NCBI GenBank assembly: GCA_905221605.1
Contig: CAJNDS010000890.1
Coordinates: forward strand, 279,501-343,500
Source of the DNA: Symbiodinium natans
Lineage: Eukaryota; Sar; Dinophyceae; Suessiales; Symbiodiniaceae
Reading direction: 5' to 3'
DNA: 64,000 nt
Both the position numbers and the translations under genes were made by a program. The notes beneath the pieces were generated by a model that did not search any database, was not told the origin of the DNA, and saw only the letters and a list, made by a program, of their open reading frames with translations. This document shows positions 57,401-64,000 of this stretch, in pieces (within the stretch, counting starts at the first letter, position 1; each line of letters opens with the position of its first letter).

Positions 57401-58147
57401 ATGTATCAACATATGTCATGACCCGGGTCTTGCGCAGCCAACCACTGCTCAGTCGCGCAGGTCCTGTGTGTGCTACACCCAGGATTGTCTGAAGGTGTGA
57501 AAACACGAGGTTTGAAAGAGGCTACTACTTCCGGGTCTGAAAGCAGCAGGGATCATTGAGCAGCACCCGCAGGTATTACCAGGCTGTGGTACAGCTTAGT
57601 AGTTTGCGCGCTTGTGCGCGGATCATTGAGCAGTCAACACTGACCGCTTTTGTAGTTGCGCGAAGTGAACATATGCCTGAAAAAGTGGACTAGCGAAAAA
57701 GCGGCCGTCACGGGTGAGGTACCTCACTGCCCGAATACAAGCTCAGAGAGCTGCCTGCCTGTGCCAGTAGGCAACTGGCCGAAGCTCGCTTTCGAGACCG
57801 CCCTTGGAACAGCGACAATGAAGGTAAGAAGAAACAACAGAGTACGACACGAACGATACGAATTATACGAGCAATGTACTGGTAGATCGAGAGCTTCACG
57901 TGACCTGTGGCACGAATGACTTGAGAGCTGTGGCACCTTTGCGGCTCCGAAAATGTGAGACCTGACAGACCGCCCCAAGCTCACGGCACCGCACCCTCAC
58001 ACCTATAAAATCCGTGCGCCTGAGCTGCTTGTAGCGGTGGCGGGGTGTCCGGCATGTTTTGAGCAGCTGGGAGGTCATCCCTGAAACGACGCCTGAAGTG
58101 ATGCTACATGCAACGACTCCCGGCGCCGAAGCGACCTCAGATAGCGG
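57401..58147. other. Repeat-free sequence downstream of the 208-codon ORF
   Basis: GGATCATTGAGCAG occurs twice (57549 and 57618). Otherwise I see no repeat, RNA gene or convincing coding frame. Confidence 0.4.
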
Positions 58148-58774
58148 CTACTGGAAACGCCTCCACGCTTCATCTGGCTCCGGCTCACATGCACAGCCCA
58201 AGAGCTCCCCGAGTGGCCGCTCATTGTGCGGTGTTGCGAGGACTTCTCCCAGAGGTGACACGAAAGCCAGCTTCTTTGAGAGGAGAGGGCGAAGACCAGG
58301 CACCATCAACCTCCTGGCATCCCGCCAGCTCGTCCTTCGATGCATGGAAACCTTCGAAATCTCTTCGCCTGTGAGCTTCCACATGGCCAGCCGAAGGACC
58401 TCGCCGTCAACTTCGCCAGTCAGCTGGACCAACGTGGTGTTCCATGCCTGCAACATGAACTGCCAAGTGCGTCGTCTGCCTGTCGTTGGGCTGTACCAAA
58501 TGATCCGACCTGGAATGGAGTGGTCAATATAAAGGTCATAGGTGGTCTCCTTCCCCAGCGTGTCCTTGTGCATCATGGGTATCATTTGTGTGCTTCCGTT
58601 GCCTGCTCTTCGGATCTCAAAGTCCCGTCGGTCATCCTTTGCAGGATTGTTCACGATGGTCAAAAGGCGTATATACGGGTTGTCTGAATCAGGGTTCGTG
58701 ACAATGTAGATGTTGCTGCTCTCCAAGTCCTTCCACCGGCCATGCAGAAAACACCCGCCGAGCAGAAAGCTCAT
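58148..58774 (-). CDS. Hypothetical protein, intact 208-codon ORF
   Basis: The ORF starts at ATG 58774, just after an in-frame TGA at 58790-58792, and ends at TAG 58148. Residues 10-30 contain HGRWKDLESSNIYIVT and residues 85-100 contain PGRIIWYSPTTGRRRTW. This alternation of Gly, Trp and beta-branched residues suggests a beta-rich fold. No signal peptide or clear membrane segment is evident apart from a mildly hydrophobic first ten residues. It lies in a 1.6-kb repeat-free stretch (57.4-59.0 kb) and has no introns. I do not recognise the family. It could be a complete small gene or one long exon. Confidence 0.5.
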   Translation of the reverse strand: MSFLLGGCFLHGRWKDLESSNIYIVTNPDSDNPYIRLLTIVNNPAKDDRRDFEIRRAGNGSTQMIPMMHKDTLGKETTYDLYIDHSIPGRIIWYSPTTGRRRTWQFMLQAWNTTLVQLTGEVDGEVLRLAMWKLTGEEISKVSMHRRTSWRDARRLMVPGLRPLLSKKLAFVSPLGEVLATPHNERPLGELLGCACEPEPDEAWRRFQ

Positions 58775-59073
58775 CCCACCAGCTGCCAGTCAGCCAAGAC
58801 ACTCAGAAAGACAAATCAAGCAGTGGCACGACAGCTCGAACCAAAGACTGCAGCAGACAAGTTACGACTGGACTTTCCCTACTTAGATTCCAAACTAGAA
58901 CTACCAGTGAACCTCCAAGAGGGTTGCCCAGGGATTGGGGCATTGTGCGAAGGAGGCTCGGATTGCGAGCCTTCTTACCGAAACCCAGATTCAACCCCAA
59001 ACCCTACTTGAACCCTAAAGCCTACTGCAACCCCTAAACATCCCTGAACCCTAAACCCTAAACCCTGAAACAC

Positions 59074-62000
59074 CACGCAACATCCCTCCACACCCTGGGG
59101 ACTCCAGGCTCTGTGTGCGGTGTCAAAGCGAGGCCTTGCGAATCGATTTTGGAGTGGTTTTAGGGTTTAGGGTTTAGGGTTCAGGGTTCAGGGTTTAGGG
59201 TTTAGGGTTAGGGTTTAGGGTTTAGGGTTTAGGGTTTAGGGTTTAGGGTTTAGGGTTTAGGGTTGAGGGCTTCAGGGTGTTGGGTTGGAGGGCTTGGGCT
59301 TTTAGGGTTTGGTTCTGGGGCCCCCCAGTTACATCTACCTCTTGTAGCGAAGATGAGTCTTAAGATGTCCAAGTACAGTCCAGCAAGAGGAGAAGGATAC
59401 AGACCCCGAACAAGCCCCAAATGCACCTCAAGCCCAAAACATACCACGACTTGGCACCCTGCGGATATTGGAATCCTCCGGCGCCCTACACAGCAAAGCC
59501 TGGGTTTCCTGAACCGGCACAGATCCTTTAAACCAGCCTGAACTCCCAAGAGCCCGTATTTAAAATTCCTAAAGGCCCTTATCTAAAATTCCTAAAAGCC
59601 TGTATTTAAATTTCCTAGAAGCCCTTATTCAAAATTCCTAAAAGCCCTTTGACTCTGGAGTCGATAGCAGGCGCCCTGGGAAACGGACGTGCTCGCGCAT
59701 CATCTGATCCAGCTTGGTGGTGAGGTCGGAGATCTCTAAGTCCTCTTGCTTAGGACTTAGGATGAGTTAGGACCCTAAACCCTCAACCCAAAAAACCTTC
59801 CAGGGCTTGGGTTGTTGTAGCTTAGAGTTGAAGACTCTAGCGCCTTAGGGCTCAGGGTCCATACCTCGTCAACCAGCAACTTCGAGGCGTTCAGGGTTCA
59901 GGATTTAAGGGCTAAGGGCTTAGGGCTTAGGGTTTAGGGTTTAGGGCTTAGGGTTTAGGGTTTAGGGTTTAGGGTTTAGGGTTTAGGGTTTTAGGGTTTT
60001 AGGGTTTAGGGTTTAGGGTTTAGGGTTTAGGGTTTAGGGTTTAGGGTTTAGGGTTTAGGGTTTAGGGTTTAGGGTTTAGGGTTTATGGTTAGGGTTTAGG
60101 GTTTAGGGTTTAGGGTTTAGGGTTTAGGGTTTAGGGTTTAGGGTTTAGGGTTTAGGGTTTAGGGTTTAGGGTTTAGGGTTTAGGACTCTCCGGCGCGCCT
60201 TCTCCTCACTCAGCCGCTTCCACCCGCCGACGGAGGCTGTCAGCGAGTCGACGTTCTGGAGAGCCGATGGAAGATTCAGCGTTTCGGGCAGAGGATCCCT
60301 AAGCCCTAAACCCTAAACCCTAAACCCTAAACCCTAAACCCTAAACCCTAAACCAAGTCCGATGTGCCAAGCTAAACCCTAAATCCTGAACCCTGAGCTT
60401 TCAGCACTTTGCCGAGACCTGGCATTTCTCGGGACGGGCCTTGTATTGCTGGGTTTATTAAGGGTTCATTAAGGGTTTAGGGTTGAATTAATTAGTTAAA
60501 CCCTAAACCCTAAACCCTAATTAAACCCTAAACCCTAAACCCTAAACCTAGTGGCTTGAATTGCTGTGGGCTTAGCACCCCTGGGTTCGTGCCCCGTACA
60601 ATAAGCCCCAGAAAGTTGGGACGGTTCCTTTTTTGGGGCAGAAAGGCAAAGGTATAGCAATGGTCTATTAAGGGGCTGCTCTAGTCCAACCGCAACAAGA
60701 CGCCTTTCAAATGTTGAGGTAGACTCACTGGCAAGAGTTGAAGCAGGTAAAGGAAGGAGGAACACGTCGACACGAGTGAGAGCGGGGTCGACGCTGAGCG
60801 TGCGCCTCGTTGGACGACTTCAGCCTCTTCTCCAAGTTGAGCTTGTCCTCGCAACTGCAAACGGGAAAGAGACCCGAAACCCTAAACCCTAAACCCTTAA
60901 CCCTAAATCCTAATTGAAAGGCACTCCCAGTGCTTCTTGGATCCGGTTTGCCTCTTGGGCTTTGGCCAGGATAAAGAACATCTAACATGTCCCTGCACGC
61001 ACAAAAAAAAACAAGCATGCCAGTTCTCCATCGAACACAGGGGCCTGAAAAATCAGAATAGGGTTTTGGGGGGTTATTGTAGTATAACTATAAAGGGACC
61101 CTAAGGGAATACTATTATATAGTAAGTATTCCGACCCCTACCCCTAAACTCTAAACTCTAAACCCTTAACCCTAAACCCTAAACCCTACTAGAAATTCTT
61201 CCGACCCCCTACATTACGCTGTTGGCTCGACAGGCTCGGCTGTGCGGGTCCTTGTGCGGTACTTGGGCGGCTTGGGGTTTAGGGTTTAGGATTTAGGGTT
61301 AGGGTTAAGGGGTTTAGGGGTTTTGGATTTAGGAATTAGGGGTTTAGGGTTTGGGGTTGAGGGTTCAGGGTTAGGATTTAGGGTCCAACTTCTGAAGCCT
61401 GAACCCTGCCCCCAGCTGACCTCGAACTCTACACCCCGAAGCACTTCCTAAGGGAACCCTTAACTAAGGAACACACCTGCCACATACACCCTAAACCCTA
61501 AACCCTAAACCCTAAACCGACCATGTTACTGAGCAAGGGGTTGCACTCACGCTTCGTGGGTCTCCGATTGAACCCAGTCCTTGGAGAGATTGCTCGCAAG
61601 GATGTCGAGGCCTGCGGGGCCCTCTTCTAGGATGGTGAACCTGTGCAAGGCTCTTGAGTTTAGGGTTTAGGGTTTAGGGTTTCGAGTTTAGGGTTTAGGG
61701 GTTAGGGTTTAGGGTTTAGGGATTAGGGTTTAGGGTTTCCCCAAACCCTAAACCCTAAACCCTAAACCCTGCTTCGCAGGGTTTCTTGAGGGAGTTCGCT
61801 CGGGCTTGAAGACGGGATGTTGGACCCAGAGACTCCAAAACCCCTTAATTAAGGAATATACCTCAAATCATCTTAGGGTTCCTACTATAATTTAAGGTAT
61901 ATTGCTTAATTAAGGAATATACCTTAAATCATCTTAGGGTTCCTACTATAGTTTAAGGTACATTGCTTCATTAAGGGGTCTTGGAGTCTCTGGGGAGGGC

Positions 62001-62242
62001 GTCTTGCATCGCAGCGCGGGGCCTCTGCTCGAAAGCCAGGAGCTCGTGCTCGAACTCCTCGGGATGAGGAACATTTGGGGGGGGTTTAGGGTTTAGGGTT
62101 TAGGGTTTAGGGTTTAGGGTTTAGGCTTTAGGGTTTAGGGCCTTGGGGGAGCGAACGCCGGCTCATGCAACCACCTGGCTTCTGGCGCCTCGTCGCTATC
62201 GTCAGGGGCATCGGCATCTGGCCGTGGAGGCACGAACTTGGC
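59074..62242 (-). CDS. Multi-exon coiled-coil protein gene with telomere-repeat introns (manual model)
   Basis: Exons read on the minus strand: 62175-62242 (tentative), 62001-62057, 61768-61804, 61551-61650, 60729-60854, 60187-60298, 59654-59742, 59074-59134. From 62057 onward the phases agree at every junction and give 194 open codons. Donors include GTGAGT at 61550 and 60728 and GTTTAGGG at 61767. Protein-like segments are EFEHELLAFEQRPRAAMQD, RFTILEEGPAGLDILASN, CEDKLNLEKRLKSSNEAH, PETLNLPSALQNVDSL and DLEISDLTTKLDQMMREH, several with heptad character. I do not recognise the family. The intron at 61651-61767 consists only of telomere-like repeats, and the one at 61805-62000 is a TIR element. 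Neither start nor stop is identified. Single boundaries may be wrong, but the chain as a whole is among the best supported here. Confidence 0.55.
59553..59650 (+). repeat. Tandem 27-bp repeat
   Basis: About three and a half copies of a unit like CTTATCTAAAATTCCTAAAA followed by GCCC, in the inferred intron directly downstream of the exon 59654-59742. Confidence 0.85.
59925..60182 (+). repeat. TTTAGGG array
   Basis: Nearly perfect array abutting the GT donor at 60186 of the exon 60187-60298, forming the 5' body of that intron on the minus strand (CCCTAAA in sense). Confidence 0.95.
61061..61140. mobile_element. GGGGTCGGAATA-family element
   Basis: Reverse complement starts TAGGGTCGGAATACTTAC and ends with CAATAACCCCCCAAAACCC. 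It lies in the intron between 60854 and 61551. Confidence 0.55.
61651..61767 (-). repeat. Intron made only of telomere-like repeats
   Basis: In sense it starts GTTTAGGG, has about four TTTAGGG units, turns within a few bases to CCCTAAA-type units for the rest and ends ACTCAAGAG. It separates in-phase exons and would fold into a hairpin. Confidence 0.8.
61805..62000 (-). mobile_element. TIR element coinciding with an intron, second copy of the CCCAGAGACTCC family
   Basis: Plus-strand ends CCCAGAGACTCCAAAACCCC (61825) and GGTCTTGGAGTCTCTGGGG (to 61994). The interior has a 73-bp unit repeated almost twice (AATTAAGGAATATACCT.AAAT). It lies between the phase-0 exons 62001-62057 and 61768-61804 with a GC donor and a TTCAAG acceptor. 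Confidence 0.8.
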
Positions 62243-62436
62243 CTCACTTGCCAACACAGGGGATATGATTATACGATTGTATACTATTGTAGAATTACAT
62301 CATTCTATGCTGATATATTTCTATACTATTGTATTCTATTGGGGAATTCTATCATTCTAATCTGATATGATTATAATACAGCTGCACAGCCGAGAAGACA
62401 CCACAACGCTGCATTGCTCGCTTTTCTGGGGCCCTC

Positions 62437-63333
62437 TCAGGCGCTCATCTCCGAGCTCACCTTGCGGAGGACGAAGAGGTTCCCGCGGTCGCCGCGGCTC
62501 AGCCGGAGGTCCTCATCCAGGTAGGTCACCTGCAGGATGCCCGTGGCAGAGTCGGGCGCCGGGATGGGCAAGAGGCCGAAGAGGGTGAAGACCCTGAATC
62601 GAACTCCCACCGTGGTCCTCTCCAGGCCCTCCACTTGTGGTAGGTAGGTTCCTCCGGGCCTCTCCTCGGCCCCCTGCTTGAAGAGGAGGAAGTCATCGAG
62701 GCGCGAGACGAAGGCCTCACGCTGCTCTGGGCCCAGGGGCAGGATCTCCGCGTCCACGCGGTTCGGGCCGAGAGGCGTGAACTCCAGGTTCCGTGCGACG
62801 CCTCCTACGGGGTCCAGGTACTGCAGGATGGGCCTGTCTTGTGCTGGCCGGATGAACGGCGGCCGGCCGAGGCCGAGTATGGCGCTGCTGGTGGTCCAGA
62901 GAAGCTCCCAATCACCCTTCAGCTGCGAAACTCCACTCGTCAGGGGGTCAGGTATAGGATTCACTGCCTCCAGTTCTGCGAAAAGTGCGCTGATCCGATC
63001 GTTCTGAGCCAAGTCCGCTCCCCGCTGCGAGGCCTCAACGGCAGACAGGAGGTCCTGCTTCAGCGCGGCCCTCCGCTGACCCTGGAAGGCCTGGAACGCG
63101 GCGAAAGCAGAGCCCGCGGCCACCACACCGCCCAGCAGGGTGGAGGCGTCGAGGCTCTCGAGCGCGCCCAGGGCGTCCGTGGCATCCGCGGCGCTGCGGG
63201 CGGTCCGCACCCTCTTCGCGACCCTCTTCGGGGCCCCATTCCCGGGAACCCCGAGCAGGAAGGCGCAGGGCAGAGCGAGGGCGCAGATCGCAAGGCTGCA
63301 GAAGATGCACCTCGGCCGTGGGGCGCGGGCCAT
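62437..63333 (-). CDS. Plastid-lipid-associated protein (PAP/fibrillin family), plastid-targeted, intronless
   Basis: A 298-codon ORF from the ATG at 63333 to TGA at 62437; the frame stays open upstream but has no earlier ATG. Residues about 9-30 form a hydrophobic leader followed by an Arg/Lys/Ala-rich stretch, as in the bipartite targeting sequences of complex plastids. Family hallmarks of PAP/fibrillin (Pfam PF04755) are visible: LKGDWELLWTTSSAILG in the middle, then NLEFTP, and the C-terminal VTYLDEDLRLSRG followed by GNLFVLRK. Family members bind lipids or lipophilic molecules at thylakoids and plastoglobules; I infer that role here. Unlike its neighbours the gene has no telomere-repeat introns. 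It lies in the same orientation as the coiled-coil gene downstream. Confidence 0.92.
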   Translation of the reverse strand: MARAPRPRCIFCSLAICALALPCAFLLGVPGNGAPKRVAKRVRTARSAADATDALGALESLDASTLLGGVVAAGSAFAAFQAFQGQRRAALKQDLLSAVEASQRGADLAQNDRISALFAELEAVNPIPDPLTSGVSQLKGDWELLWTTSSAILGLGRPPFIRPAQDRPILQYLDPVGGVARNLEFTPLGPNRVDAEILPLGPEQREAFVSRLDDFLLFKQGAEERPGGTYLPQVEGLERTTVGVRFRVFTLFGLLPIPAPDSATGILQVTYLDEDLRLSRGDRGNLFVLRKVSSEMSA

Positions 63334-63399
63334 GGCTCGAAATCTCGCACGTGCGGGAAGCAACCACACCAAGGATAGGTGCCAAATGAAATTAGCACG

Positions 63400-64000
63400 C
63401 TCCGGTCGACAGAATCAGATGGTGTCTTTCAACGACCCTAAAGCCTAAACCATAAAACCCTAAACCCTAAACCCTAGGATTCTGTAGACTCCAGACAGCT
63501 GGACAACACCTACGTGTGCTGCAGAGCCGAAAGCTGAGTGGGACAGGCCCCAGGATGCCCCAAGCAAACTACATATCTTCCGTAGATTATTTAGGTTTTA
63601 GGGTTAAGGGTTTAGGGTTTAGGGTTTAGGGTATATAGAAGGTATATACAGGATAACACCTAACATAAAATATGTCTAGTATAGGATATGTAATAGATGA
63701 GACAAGAGTACATAATTCACCATTGATGTTTTTATACACATATATGTGCACATAGACACACATACCCTATGGTATGTACTAGAATACCTCTATATCCGAC
63801 TAAACTTGATATCGCATACACAATGCGAAAGAAAGGCCTCAGGACGGCTTCAGGGGGTCCACCAATCCCCAAGATTCTGGTGAAAGCCCAGAAAATAACA
63901 AAGCTACATGAACCCTTGAGTGAAGTCCCTTACGAAAGCCCTCAACCCAAAAAACGGCCATGAAGCCCAAAAGCTCGAAGAAGAAGACCTCTACAACCCT
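63400..64000. other. Upstream flank of the fibrillin gene
   Basis: Short CCCTAAA (63436-63475) and TTTAGGG (63600-63632) arrays, AT-rich TATATA-containing sequence at 63630-63790, then a plus-strand frame of 64 codons (63769-63963) that I cannot support as a gene. Confidence 0.4.

Noticed and set aside
63373-63415. Dinoflagellate spliced-leader relic upstream of the fibrillin gene (TTTCATTTGGCACC)
   Set aside because: Only a few bases resemble the spliced leader; not enough to claim a relic.

Overview
This is nuclear DNA of a plastid-bearing eukaryote, most likely a dinoflagellate. The reasons are plant/dinoflagellate-type telomere repeats (TTTAGGG/CCCTAAA), a plastid-lipid-associated protein with an N-terminal hydrophobic targeting leader, a degraded non-LTR retrotransposon, degraded polyubiquitin, and plausible coding sequence almost entirely on one strand. 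There are no bacterial operons, and I saw no tRNA, rRNA or CRISPR.

The striking property of the window is that TTTAGGG-type repeats occur in well over a hundred separate arrays, in both orientations, from end to end. They are not a chromosome end. Between them lie short islands, many 50-200 bp long. When the minus strand is read, many islands are open in a protein-like frame that begins after AG and ends before GT (often GTTTAGGG) or GC. In several places consecutive islands join in phase into one protein. My interpretation is that the islands are exons and that the telomere-like arrays are the bodies of the introns.

Five TIR-bearing, MITE-like elements, from four families, also coincide with inferred introns, which is how introner elements behave. 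All exon models were made by hand and splice sites were chosen partly to keep phase, so each individual boundary is tentative. Many islands are open in more than one frame or on both strands.

Layout, all genes on the minus strand unless stated. 0-12 kb: scattered exon islands, a 29-bp minisatellite and a duplicated 0.4-kb block. 11.8-15.9 kb: a gene model ending at 11833. 16.8-23.6 kb: exon-like islands rich in Pro/Ala/Glu/Gly, with a chimeric reverse-transcriptase island at 18.8-20.9 kb and a five-copy dispersed repeat at 21.7-22.8 kb. 24.8-27.2 kb: a gene with two predicted membrane segments. 29.0-31.5 kb: a ten-exon model. 32.8-36.1 kb: another exon series. 38.9-39.2 kb: a two-exon gene end whose intron is a MITE. 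41.5-41.8 kb: polyubiquitin pseudogene (plus strand). 46.7-47.0 kb: a gene end. 49.7-52.4 kb: a gene beginning with an SPX-like N-terminus. 53.8-55.4 kb: two partial genes. 58.1-58.8 kb: an intact 208-codon ORF. 59.1-62.2 kb: a coiled-coil gene model. 62.4-63.3 kb: the intronless fibrillin/PAP gene, the only gene I can name with high confidence.
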